Origin: Alcaligenes pakistanensis
GTDB taxonomy: Bacteria > Pseudomonadota > Gammaproteobacteria > Burkholderiales > Burkholderiaceae_B
Direction: 5' to 3'
NCBI RefSeq assembly: GCF_014652815.1
Contig: NZ_BMZN01000001.1
Location: 161,816-225,815, forward strand
Length of the DNA stretch: 64,000 nt
Shown: piece by piece, positions 45,670 to 53,377 of the stretch
Layout: each line of letters opens with the position of its first letter
Numbering within the stretch: position 1 is the first letter of the stretch
Position numbers and translations under genes: made by a program
The notes under the pieces: model-generated
The model's input: the letters and a program-made list of their open reading frames with translations, nothing else
Databases searched by the model: none
What the model was told of the DNA's origin: nothing

Positions 45670-46206
45670 TTACGACTGAGCCAATGCACTACCCAGGAAG
45701 CTCTGGTCATCCAGGGCCAAGGTCAGCGCGGTCAGTGCAGCCAGGTAGCTGTAATGACGCATGCCCATACAAATACCGGTTGCGGTATGCGTGAAGCTGG
45801 ACTGAATGCTGCCACCACCCAAACCACGGGCAGCGCCTGCACCGGCAGCAATATTCGAGAAGTGCACTTCCATCACGGGCAGTTCGGTGTCTTCCAATGC
45901 ATGGCGCACACCCTCACCAATGGTGGTCAAGCCAGCCGGATTGATAAGGTAGCCATCCACCCGGTGCGCAGATTCGTGTATGTATTCCAAAATATCGCCC
46001 ATGTGGTTGGACGAAAAATTTTCCACCTCTACACCCAGCTGCTCACCAAAATTGCGCACACACTCCTTGAGCTCATCCAAGGACTGGATATTCCCATAGA
46101 CTTTTTTGCTGCGCTTACCCAGGCTCGACATGTTCGGGCCATCAATCACAGCGATAAGATGTTTGCGGTTTGAAGAGCGGGTGACGGTAAAGTTATGTGC
46201 ACTCAT
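45670..46206 (-). CDS. Divergent type II 3-dehydroquinate dehydratase-like protein
   Basis: Homologue of the type II dehydroquinase AroQ, probably with a different substrate. The 178 residues keep the fold and several active-site residues: Asn25 (VIDGPNMSSLG), Arg32, catalytic Tyr37 (KKVYG), Asn89 (INPAG), and catalytic His115 with Ser117-Asn118 (MEVHFSN). However, the substrate-binding His after the Asn (NAGGLTH in M. tuberculosis, His81) is Thr95 here (NPAGLTT). The AREEFRRHS segment carrying Arg112 is replaced by a longer Gly/Ala-rich stretch with a single Arg (AAGAGAARGLGGG). The 15-residue N-terminal extension is also unusual. It lies inside a catabolic TRAP operon, not with shikimate genes. 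A dehydration or elimination role in degradation is inferred. Confidence 0.75.
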   Translation of the reverse strand: MSAHNFTVTRSSNRKHLIAVIDGPNMSSLGKRSKKVYGNIQSLDELKECVRNFGEQLGVEVENFSSNHMGDILEYIHESAHRVDGYLINPAGLTTIGEGVRHALEDTELPVMEVHFSNIAAGAGAARGLGGGSIQSSFTHTATGICMGMRHYSYLAALTALTLALDDQSFLGSALAQS

Positions 46207-46233
46207 GCTTGGAAGCCCTCTTGCTAAATTGGA

Positions 46234-46989
46234 TTAGTTAAAACGCAGACCAGCATCCACGTTCAGTGTCTGGCCGGTGATGTACTTGCTGTCATCGGAG
46301 GCCAGGAACATGGTTGCGCCAATCATGTCGCTGACATCCCCTTTACGTTTCAGGGTCTGGGCGGCGATGATGGCATCCCATTGCTCTGGACGAATGGTGT
46401 CGCGTGGAACTTCGGTCACGATGCCGTGCGGGCTGATTGCATTCACATTGATGCAGTACTCGCCCAGCTCGGTAGCCAGCGCGCGGGTCAAGGCGACAAC
46501 GGCGCCTTTGGAGGCCACGTAGTGGGCGTAATTCGCACGGCCCGTCACGACAACGCTGGAAGAAATGTTGATGATCTTGCCGCTTTGCTGTTTTTTCATG
46601 AAAGGCGACACGGCTTTGACGCAATTGAACACGCCACGGGCATTCACACCCATGACGAAATCCCACTCGTCCGCATCGATTTCTTCAAAGGGCTTCATTT
46701 TCAAGGTAGAGAAAACGGCTGCGTTGTTGATCAGCACATCCACTGTGCCAAAGGCCTTCACCGCCTGCGCCACCATCTCGGCCGTACTTTTATCGTCCGA
46801 AACGTCTACTTTCACCGCCAGTGCCTTGCCGTTTTCCGCCAGAATCTCTGCTGCAACAGCCTGTGCTTTTTCAATATTCAAATCAGCGATCACAACCGCT
46901 GCACCTGCCTTGGCGAATTCGTGTGCGTAGGCACGACCGATACCTTGGCCGGCACCCGTAATCAGCACTGTTTTATTTTCAAATCTCAC
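46234..46989 (-). CDS. Short-chain dehydrogenase/reductase (first of two)
   Basis: NAD(P)-dependent oxidoreductase of the classical SDR type, probably acting on a hydroxyl or keto group of the pathway intermediate. The 251 residues show the cofactor motif TGAGQGIG (11-18), Asp36 after strand 2 (VVIADLN), which favours NAD over NADP, NNAA at 88-91, and the catalytic Ser144, Tyr157 and Lys161 (YVASK). The C-terminus ITGQTLNVDAGLRFN is typical. It is followed by the dehydroquinase-like gene after 27 bases. Confidence 0.92.
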   Translation of the reverse strand: MRFENKTVLITGAGQGIGRAYAHEFAKAGAAVVIADLNIEKAQAVAAEILAENGKALAVKVDVSDDKSTAEMVAQAVKAFGTVDVLINNAAVFSTLKMKPFEEIDADEWDFVMGVNARGVFNCVKAVSPFMKKQQSGKIINISSSVVVTGRANYAHYVASKGAVVALTRALATELGEYCINVNAISPHGIVTEVPRDTIRPEQWDAIIAAQTLKRKGDVSDMIGATMFLASDDSKYITGQTLNVDAGLRFN

Positions 46990-47022
46990 GATAGTTCCTT
47001 ATTTGTTTGGGTATTAAGGTGT

Positions 47023-47769
47023 TCAGGCAGGCATGCGCAATGTGGCCATACCGCCATCAATATTGATGATGGTGCCGGTATAGGACAGCGCCCCCGGATG
47101 GGCGACGTGCGCTACCAGACGGGCAACCTCTTCGGGCTGTACCATTTGCCCGGTCGGTTGGCGTCGATGAAATTCATTACGCTTGGCCTCGGGGTCGGCG
47201 GTACGATTGGCCAGCTCGGTCATGAAGGGAGTGTCTACCGTTGCGGGGGCAATGCCCACCACACGGATATGCTCGGCAATCAAATCGGCTGACATGGCCA
47301 GCGTCATGGACTGGATTGCTCCTTTACTGGCCGAATACAGGGCACGCTCGGGCAAACCATTGATTGCCGTGCACGAGGACATATTGACGATCACAGCAGT
47401 GTTCGACTGACGCAAATGCGGCAAACAAGCACGGGTACTGCGCATATAGCCCAGCACATTAATATTGAAAATACGCAGCCAATCCTCATCGCTGCCATCT
47501 TCTATCGTGCCCACAAAGCTCACACCGGCATTGTTGATCAATACATCAAGACGGCCATATTGCTGGGCAAATCCGGCAACGGCCTGATTCAGGGACTCCT
47601 GATCCGTCACGTCGGCAATCAAGGGGGTCACCCCCTGAGGGATTCCCTCTGGCTGGCGGTCAATTCCACCCACAATGGCGCCCAGTTCTAAAAGATGCTG
47701 GCAGACAGCCTGGCCTATGCCAGCTGCGGCGCCCGTTACGATAGCGATTCGACCTACAAAATCTGACAT
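47023..47769 (-). CDS. Short-chain dehydrogenase/reductase (second)
   Basis: Classical SDR of 248 residues with TGAAAGIG (12-19), Asp37 (VGGIDRQP) indicating NAD preference, NNAG at 79-82, catalytic Ser131/132, Tyr145 and Lys149 (YSASK), and a C-terminal TGTIINIDGGMATL. It shares only the family motifs with the neighbouring SDR, so the two are not a recent duplication and probably act on different steps. It lies 8 bases after the hydrolase gene and 33 before the other SDR. Confidence 0.92.
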   Translation of the reverse strand: MSDFVGRIAIVTGAAAGIGQAVCQHLLELGAIVGGIDRQPEGIPQGVTPLIADVTDQESLNQAVAGFAQQYGRLDVLINNAGVSFVGTIEDGSDEDWLRIFNINVLGYMRSTRACLPHLRQSNTAVIVNMSSCTAINGLPERALYSASKGAIQSMTLAMSADLIAEHIRVVGIAPATVDTPFMTELANRTADPEAKRNEFHRRQPTGQMVQPEEVARLVAHVAHPGALSYTGTIINIDGGMATLRMPA

Positions 47770-47777
47770 GGCAGTTC

Positions 47778-48611
47778 CTAGCGAAAGTGTGTGGCTCCAG
47801 ATACGGTGAAATGCGTCATCAGCGCATCAATCAAGGTATCGGGCGGGGTAAGCGGCAACATATGCCCTGTCCCCTCAATAATGTGTAACTCAGTGTCTGT
47901 CTTGTCGGCCTGGTGCAAGGCAGCCAGGATGACTTGCATAGCAGCGACAGGCGTAGACAGATCCTGATCTCCGGTCACCAGCAACGTGGCGGGCAACTGT
48001 GCCCCCAACGACTCATAGCCAGAAAACTGGGCCAGACTTTGCCAACTGCTGACCAAGCTTTGGACCGGAACACGGTTCAGTTGCTGCTCTGCGTACTGCA
48101 TGGCCTCCACAAGCGCGGGGCTTTCTTCCAAACCGCCAAACCAGCGCTGCAACGTGCTCTCTACAATGCTCTGACGGCTCTCGTTCTGCATGGCCTGGGC
48201 ACGCTCGCCAAACACCGCTAAACCCGTAGGGGGGCTGGCGATAATGCTCAGACTTTGCACCTTATGCGAGATGCTGTTACCCAATCGGGCGGCCGCCAAA
48301 GCAGCAATCACCCCACCCAGGGAGTGTCCCAGTAAATGGACCTTGGCAAAGCGGCACGACTCCACCACCTGAACGGCATCGTCCACCAATCTATTCAAGT
48401 CAAACTGCGACAGTGCCAGCGCCGTGCCGTGACCACGCAAATCGTAGCTAAGGCAGGGATATGTCACAGCCAAGCGGTCAAACAATTTGCTGAATGAATG
48501 GGCTTCGACCCCGATGGAGTGCAAAGCAATCACGCACTCATCGCTTGCCGTGCCCTTATCCACCTCGAATAAGGAGCCTGGGTAGTGCAGCGTGGCAAGA
48601 GGCGCTGTCAT
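47778..48611 (-). CDS. Alpha/beta hydrolase (second in operon)
   Basis: Serine hydrolase of the alpha/beta fold, 277 residues. The nucleophile elbow is LLGHSLGGVIAALA, with the acid in LLVTGDQDLSTPVAAM and the base His in IIEGTGHMLPLTPP. There is no signal peptide. The ATG at 48611 overlaps the CoA-transferase stop as ATGA and is preferred to a GTG at 48623. Possible roles are hydrolysis of a lactone, ester, ring-cleavage ketone or CoA thioester; sequence does not decide. Confidence 0.87.
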   Translation of the reverse strand: MTAPLATLHYPGSLFEVDKGTASDECVIALHSIGVEAHSFSKLFDRLAVTYPCLSYDLRGHGTALALSQFDLNRLVDDAVQVVESCRFAKVHLLGHSLGGVIAALAAARLGNSISHKVQSLSIIASPPTGLAVFGERAQAMQNESRQSIVESTLQRWFGGLEESPALVEAMQYAEQQLNRVPVQSLVSSWQSLAQFSGYESLGAQLPATLLVTGDQDLSTPVAAMQVILAALHQADKTDTELHIIEGTGHMLPLTPPDTLIDALMTHFTVSGATHFR

Positions 48612-49837
48612 GCCTGAGTACACGTACTATTCAGCAGAACGCCGTCACGCTGCAAAGACGACACAACATCAGCCGACAGGCTTAACCACTCACTCAAGAC
48701 ACGCATATCATCCGCACCCTTCTTAGGAGGGAAGCTGGATGGCACAGGCTCTGCGCCCACAAACTTGATGGGGTTGCCCACTACTTCAATGCTGTGCTCT
48801 TCATTTTGCAGCGCGAGAATCATGCTGCGTTCTGAAGCGCGGGCGTGCGCCAAAGCCTCAGGTACTGATTGGATCAGTGCAACAGGCACACTGTTTTCTT
48901 CCAGCAAGGGAATCCAATAGGCAGCCGCTTGTTGGGCGAACGCATTTTCCAGCAACTCCCACAGCGCTTCTTTATTCTTCAGGCGGCTGGAGCCATTTTG
49001 GAAACGCTCATCCTCAATCAGGCGCTCCAAACCGAGTACACGGCACAAGCCTTGCCACATTCTGTCGGTATTGGCCGTGACTACAAACTCCCGACCATCG
49101 CCACCGCGGAACGAGCGGTAAGTCGGGATCGAATCATGCTTGGCGCCTTGCGGGGCGGGGATTACATCGGCGATCAAGGCATAGGCGCTTTGGTACGACA
49201 GCATGGCGAGCTGGCAGTCGAGCATGGCCACATCAATAATCCGTCCTTTCCCGCTCCGTTCCCGGTCGGCCAGGGCGGCATTAATGGCGATCGTCGCGTA
49301 CAGGCCAGCCACCGTATCACCAGCGGGAATGCCTAGGCGTACGGCAGGTCTGCCCTCTTCTCCAGTCAAACTCATAACACCGGACAAGGCCTGCACGATC
49401 ATGTCGTACGCAGGTTTGTCACGATCAGGCCCGGTTTGACCAAATCCACTAATAGAGGCCCAGACCAGGCCGGGTCGCTCTTCGCAGAGCTTTTGTGGGT
49501 CCAGGCCCAAACGTGTTGCCACGCCGGGACGATAGTTCTCCACAACCACATCCGCTTTCAGGATGAGTTGTCGAACCAGGTCCAGCCCTTCGGCGGTTTT
49601 CAAATTGACCGCCAGACTGCTTTTATTACGGTTGATGCTGAGATAGTAGGCGCTATCCTCGCCCACAAAATGCGGTGGAATACCACGGCTGGAATCACCT
49701 TCCGGTGCTTCGATCTTGACCACTTCAGCGCCCAAGTCCCCCAGCACCTGAGTGCAGAAAGGGCCAGACAAAAACGTGGTCAGATCGATGACCTTGTAGC
49801 CTGCCAAAGGCTGGGCGGTAGTGCTAGAACTCATCAT
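48608..49837 (-). CDS. Class III CoA-transferase (CaiB/BaiF family)
   Basis: Moves CoA between carboxylic acids without ATP and probably activates the imported acid. The 409 residues show GYKVIDLTTFLSGPFCTQ, LGAEVVKIEAPEGDSSR, VVVENYRPGV, the AYDMIVQALSGVMSLTG block, and catalytic Asp174 in LGIPAGDTVAGLY. Its start overlaps the IclR stop and its stop overlaps the next hydrolase start, both as 4-base ATGA junctions. The family includes formyl-, carnitine- and succinyl-CoA transferases; specificity is not readable. Confidence 0.93.
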   Translation of the reverse strand: MMSSSTTAQPLAGYKVIDLTTFLSGPFCTQVLGDLGAEVVKIEAPEGDSSRGIPPHFVGEDSAYYLSINRNKSSLAVNLKTAEGLDLVRQLILKADVVVENYRPGVATRLGLDPQKLCEERPGLVWASISGFGQTGPDRDKPAYDMIVQALSGVMSLTGEEGRPAVRLGIPAGDTVAGLYATIAINAALADRERSGKGRIIDVAMLDCQLAMLSYQSAYALIADVIPAPQGAKHDSIPTYRSFRGGDGREFVVTANTDRMWQGLCRVLGLERLIEDERFQNGSSRLKNKEALWELLENAFAQQAAAYWIPLLEENSVPVALIQSVPEALAHARASERSMILALQNEEHSIEVVGNPIKFVGAEPVPSSFPPKKGADDMRVLSEWLSLSADVVSSLQRDGVLLNSTCTQA

Positions 49838-50637
49838 TTGGTTTTTCTATGTCGGTATCCGAACATCTCGGACAATTTTTCGGCATGGTGAATAACGGCT
49901 TCAGTAATCGCACTCAAACCAGCACTGGGTACACGGGTGGTTGGCATGGTCAAACAGATACAGCCCACAATCCCGCGGTTATCGAATACAGGTGCAGCTA
50001 CCCCGCGTGCATCGGGCAGCTTCTCGCTCATGCTGTGGGCATAGCCGTTTTGGCGTACCTCCAGCAGATCTGCCAGCAAGGTCTCCAAAGGTGGCAAAGG
50101 CGCATCCTGGGCGGGCGAGGTTTCGGCCTTGGCATAGACACGCTCTATCGTGTCCTGATCCAGGTAAGCCAGAATCGCCTTGCCGGACGCTCCCCACACC
50201 AGGGACATGGGTTTATGCAGATCAATCTGGTATTGCAGCTTGTGCTCGCCCCTGGCGATGGCCGCAAAGTTCATCGCCGACTCACTGACGGCATACATGC
50301 CAAACAACACGGTCTCGTTGAACTCGGAGGCAATCTCATCCAAGGACTTTTGCGCCAGCGCCGGTCTGGATTCCGCACTCATGACCTGCGCCGCTACTCG
50401 GTAAAACTCAGGCCCAATGCTGTACAAACCACTTCCACCGCTAGCGACCGCAACGAAATCCTCTTTGCGCAACAGATTGAGCAAGCGGTGAGCCGTTGAC
50501 GGGGCCAAGCCCATTTGCTCGGACACCTGCTTGACGGTGACCGGGCCATTGGATTCGGCCAAAACAGCCAAGAGCTGTAGCGCACGGCTCACGGTTCCGG
50601 TTGAGCTAGCAGGAGTAGAAGTGTTTTGTGTGGTCAT
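49834..50637 (-). CDS. IclR family transcriptional regulator inside the operon
   Basis: Probable effector-controlled regulator of this operon. The 267 residues have an N-terminal winged HTH (about 15-75, VSRALQLLAVLAESNGPVTV; MGLAPSTAHRLLNLLRKE) and a C-terminal GAF-like effector domain (about 90-255) with LVWGASGKAILAYL and GVAAPVFDNRGIVGCICL, all IclR hallmarks. Unusually the gene is embedded between thiolase and CoA-transferase genes with ATGA overlaps on both sides, so its level follows that of the pathway. Two operator-like palindromes upstream of the first gene are its likely target. Confidence 0.92.
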   Translation of the reverse strand: MTTQNTSTPASSTGTVSRALQLLAVLAESNGPVTVKQVSEQMGLAPSTAHRLLNLLRKEDFVAVASGGSGLYSIGPEFYRVAAQVMSAESRPALAQKSLDEIASEFNETVLFGMYAVSESAMNFAAIARGEHKLQYQIDLHKPMSLVWGASGKAILAYLDQDTIERVYAKAETSPAQDAPLPPLETLLADLLEVRQNGYAHSMSEKLPDARGVAAPVFDNRGIVGCICLTMPTTRVPSAGLSAITEAVIHHAEKLSEMFGYRHRKTK

Positions 50638-51779
50638 ACCTGGGCTTCAAAAATATGGATTGCACAAGCACCGTGATCCAGGCCCGCAATCCCGCCGCCC
50701 GTGACGTGAGTCAGGGCATAACGCGCATCGGGTACCTGACGTTCTCCAGCTTGATGTGTCAGTTGCCAGTACATTTCCACGGCTTGGGCGACACCACTTG
50801 CTCCGACCGGGTGACCTTTGGCCAGCAAACCGCCACTGGGGTTCACCACCACGTCGCCGCCGTAGGTGCTACGGCCATCCAGCAAGAACTGAGCAGACTG
50901 CCCAACTTCACACAAACCTAGTGCTTCGTAATAAATAAGTTCGGCGATTGTAAACGCGTCATGCAGTTCCACAGCGTCCAGATCCTGAGCCGTGATACCC
51001 GCCATTTTGTAGGCGTCACGGGCGGATTCAGCCGAGATCTCAGGACGGGTCATATCGCGAAAACCGCTAGTCGCCTGACCGGAATGCAGAACAGAAGCCG
51101 CAACGCGCATGGCCGGTTTCTGCAAACGCTTCAAGGCACGTTCCGACACCATGATCAGGGCCGCAGCGCCATCGCCTGTGGGACAACACTGCAGCAAGGT
51201 CAGCGGGTCGCAAATTGGACGCGATGCCAGCACCTGCTCGACAGTCAGGGCATCCCGGTACTGTGCGTAGGGATTATGTTTGCTGTGAGTACGCGCCTTG
51301 ACACTGACTTGCGCCAAGATCTCTGGTCCCAGATTGCGCTCATGCAGGTAGCGACGAGCACGCATGCCATACACCGCTGGCATAACCAAACCTTGCTGCA
51401 CTTCAGGGTCTTCCTGCACCAAAGGTAAGGTGCCGCCACCGAACTGCGTGAGCTTGTCCACACCAATCACCAGCACGATATCGTGTCGACCTGCCTGAAT
51501 ATCTTTCCAGGCCAGATGAATAGCCGTTGCGCCACCCGAGCACGCGTTATCGCAATTGACGACCGGCACTGTACCAATGCCGATTTCTTTCACCAGGCGC
51601 TGCCCTGTCAACATACCGCCAAAGGCATGGCCGCAGACCACGGCATCAATCTCATCAGCCTGCACGCCTGCGCTGGCCATGGCGTTCAAGATGGCTGGCA
51701 GGGCCAAACCGGTATAACTGGACTCTTTATGACGTGCCATGGGAATCATGGCTGCGCCCACTACATACGCTTCACTCAC
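50634..51779 (-). CDS. SCP2/thiolase-like acyl-CoA C-acyltransferase
   Basis: Thiolase-fold enzyme that cleaves or forms a carbon-carbon bond next to a CoA thioester. The 381 residues have the nucleophile Cys80 (VVNCDNACSGGATAIH), the HDAF motif (VELHDAFTIAEL) instead of the NEAF of classical thiolases, and GGLLAKGHPVGASG. The HDAF type matches SCP-x and Ltp2-like enzymes, which often work with a DUF35 partner, exactly the gene 1 base upstream. It overlaps the IclR start by ATGA. It could be a retro-Claisen thiolase or an Ltp2-type aldolase; the presence of Cys80 favours thiolase. Confidence 0.9.
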   Translation of the reverse strand: MSEAYVVGAAMIPMARHKESSYTGLALPAILNAMASAGVQADEIDAVVCGHAFGGMLTGQRLVKEIGIGTVPVVNCDNACSGGATAIHLAWKDIQAGRHDIVLVIGVDKLTQFGGGTLPLVQEDPEVQQGLVMPAVYGMRARRYLHERNLGPEILAQVSVKARTHSKHNPYAQYRDALTVEQVLASRPICDPLTLLQCCPTGDGAAALIMVSERALKRLQKPAMRVAASVLHSGQATSGFRDMTRPEISAESARDAYKMAGITAQDLDAVELHDAFTIAELIYYEALGLCEVGQSAQFLLDGRSTYGGDVVVNPSGGLLAKGHPVGASGVAQAVEMYWQLTHQAGERQVPDARYALTHVTGGGIAGLDHGACAIHIFEAQV

Positions 51780-51780
51780 C

Positions 51781-52218
51781 TTACTTCTCCGCCGAGGTAG
51801 GAGTTACAAACCAGTCAACGCCATCTGTGGCGGTGCTGACGGGCATATCGCAATACAAAGCACTCACGTCTTCACAGCGCACATGAGCGAGCACACGCAC
51901 CCCATTGGGAAAATCCACATACCCCAAGGTGTAGGGTGTGGCGCGTGCAGCGGAAACATGGATGGTGGAAAAGCTATAGAGCGTTCCAAACGGGCCGAAG
52001 AACATTTCCTGCATGTCACGGGCGCCGCTTTCCATGCAGACCTCACGCACCGGAAAAGCCTTGCTACCGCTGGAGCGGCTCTCGCTGCCACGTAACAACA
52101 CAGCACCTTCATTGACGACAAACTGGCTGGGCTGGTCAGACGCAATATCGTGTATCGGCTGTGCGTTTTCACCGAACGCCATTGCGCTGGGCAGCACAGT
52201 AGATTCATTAGCTTGCAT
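51781..52218 (-). CDS. DUF35 OB-fold protein, partner of the thiolase
   Basis: Small 145-residue protein of the DUF35/Zn-ribbon OB-fold family; relatives bind the acyl-CoA and hold the partner thiolase active. The OB-fold part (about 72-140) has GTLYSFSTIHVS, PYTLGYVDFPNGVRVLAHV, typical of the family. The rubredoxin-like zinc ribbon that normally precedes it is degenerate: the usual two CxxC pairs are replaced by SESRSS and Cys61-Met-Glu-Ser, leaving only one cysteine. It is therefore unlikely to bind zinc. It is coupled to the thiolase gene with a 1-base gap. Confidence 0.83.
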   Translation of the reverse strand: MQANESTVLPSAMAFGENAQPIHDIASDQPSQFVVNEGAVLLRGSESRSSGSKAFPVREVCMESGARDMQEMFFGPFGTLYSFSTIHVSAARATPYTLGYVDFPNGVRVLAHVRCEDVSALYCDMPVSTATDGVDWFVTPTSAEK

Positions 52219-52236
52219 GAATTAATCCTTGCAACA

Positions 52237-53064
52237 TTAATTAACTTGATTCCAAAAATGCTCAATCTGTCGTGCGAACATCTCAGGCGCTTCCACCGGC
52301 GGGGTATGGCCTGAATGCTCAAACACCGTATGCGTGCTGTCAGGAAGCAAGCTGTTCATATGCTCCATATCAGCTGGTTTTTTTGCTCTGTCCAGGGCAC
52401 CACTAATCAAGAAATGAGGGGTACGGTTGCTGGCCAAATAGGACTGGTAGTCAGGACGGGAAAACACACCGTTCACCGAATTGGCAATATCGCTAGGCAA
52501 AGCCCCAAAGAAACTGCGCCACTGCTCGCGTTGGACAAGCGCAGCCGGTTCTGTACTGTTGAGAAACGCGTCCCCAAACATGGTTTCCAACAAGGTCGAT
52601 GCATACGGTGCACCACCATCGCGACGCAGTAGCGCCTCCAACTGGTCGAAGCGCTCTTTTTGCTGCTCTGCCAAGGAAGTGCAGCAGGACAGGACGGCGG
52701 AGCAAACGAGCTGCGGCGCGCACTGCATCAGTTCTTGAGCCACATAGCCACCCATGGAACTGCCGACGACATGTAAGGAAGAAAGCGACAAAGCTTGAGC
52801 CAGAAAGGCATAGTCCTCTGCCAGCTGACGCATGGTGGCGGCCTTTTGGCCGGCTGTACTCAGACCCTGATTGCGGTGATCGGGGCAAATAATGTGCCAT
52901 TCGTTTTGCAATGACTGAATCATTGGCTGGAACATATCGGCATTGAAAAACAAGGAGTGCAACATCAATACCGATGGACGCGACGCGCAGGGCTGACCCA
53001 TTTCTACGTAATGTAGTTGGGCTCCGTCGGGAAGCATCAGGTACTGTGGGCTGATTCGTTTCAT
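52237..53064 (-). CDS. Alpha/beta hydrolase (first gene of operon), 3-oxoadipate enol-lactonase-like
   Basis: 275-residue alpha/beta hydrolase of the PcaD/BphD-like group. The nucleophile is Ser103 (VVGSSMGGYVAQEL), the acid probably Asp in LISGALDRAKKP, and the base His in FEHSGHTPPVEAP. The oxyanion region is LMLHSLFFNADMF. AGGAAAA precedes the start. It is the first gene after the operon promoter and palindromes. It may hydrolyse an enol-lactone or a C-C bond of a ring-cleavage product; assignment beyond the fold is inference. Confidence 0.87.
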   Translation of the reverse strand: MKRISPQYLMLPDGAQLHYVEMGQPCASRPSVLMLHSLFFNADMFQPMIQSLQNEWHIICPDHRNQGLSTAGQKAATMRQLAEDYAFLAQALSLSSLHVVGSSMGGYVAQELMQCAPQLVCSAVLSCCTSLAEQQKERFDQLEALLRRDGGAPYASTLLETMFGDAFLNSTEPAALVQREQWRSFFGALPSDIANSVNGVFSRPDYQSYLASNRTPHFLISGALDRAKKPADMEHMNSLLPDSTHTVFEHSGHTPPVEAPEMFARQIEHFWNQVN

Positions 53065-53079
53065 TGTTTTCCTATCGAT

Positions 53080-53096
53080 ATTCCGTTTAACGGAAT
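53080..53096. promoter_or_regulatory. IclR-like operator 1, perfect palindrome
   Basis: ATTCCGTTTAACGGAAT is a perfect 8-1-8 inverted repeat 16 bases upstream of the first hydrolase gene. The length and ATTCC/GGAAT arms are compatible with IclR-family sites. It is centred about 23 bases downstream of the predicted transcription start. Confidence 0.72.
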
Positions 53097-53099
53097 GTC

Positions 53100-53116
53100 A
53101 TTCTGATCTATGGAAT
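53100..53116. promoter_or_regulatory. IclR-like operator 2, imperfect palindrome
   Basis: ATTCTGATCTATGGAAT has the same length and outer bases as operator 1. Its centre is exactly 20 bases away, two helical turns, so two dimers would bind on the same face. It overlaps the predicted transcription start. Confidence 0.62.
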
Positions 53117-53117
53117 A

Positions 53118-53146
53118 ATGATAAAAGCGGGCCCTAAGCATGCCTA
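53118..53146 (-). promoter_or_regulatory. Candidate promoter of the catabolic operon
   Basis: On the minus strand TAGGCA (53146-53141), 17 bases, TATCAT (53123-53118): four and five matches to the sigma-70 consensus at ideal spacing. Transcription would begin near 53111 within operator 2, a layout expected for repression by the IclR protein. Confidence 0.5.
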
Positions 53147-53260
53147 TCAGTACAAACCCTAGGCCGTAGCAGAAACCGTTTACGCCTCGCGGCTATAGGG
53201 CTTGAACATTCACGCGCCGTCCCTCTCTAGGCAGTGGGCCTGACTGCCAAAACATCAGGC

Positions 53261-53295
53261 AAAAAAAAGCCTGAATCCAGTCAGGATTCAGGCTT
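53261..53295 (-). terminator. Intrinsic terminator after the nitroreductase gene
   Basis: On the minus strand a perfect 12-pair stem (arms 53295-53284 and 53278-53267, loop of 5) followed by eight T. It lies 83 bases after the nitroreductase stop. Confidence 0.94.
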
Positions 53296-53377
53296 CTCAC
53301 TTCACACAGCAGTCACCACCAGGGTGAGGCCAGTGAACCGACGCTATCTTAGATTCGGCTCAACATCAGGCAAGCGC

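Larger units (their letters stand above)
53065..53377. other. 313-base intergenic region upstream of the catabolic operon
   Basis: Contains the operon promoter and two operator-like palindromes (53080-53146), then about 110 bases where no feature was recognised, then the terminator of the nitroreductase gene (53260-53295). Short frames here have no coding character. Confidence 0.75.

Noticed and set aside
45670-46206. Housekeeping aroQ call
   Set aside because: Key substrate-binding His and the AREEFRRHS segment are changed, and the gene lies in a catabolic operon; canonical activity cannot be assumed.
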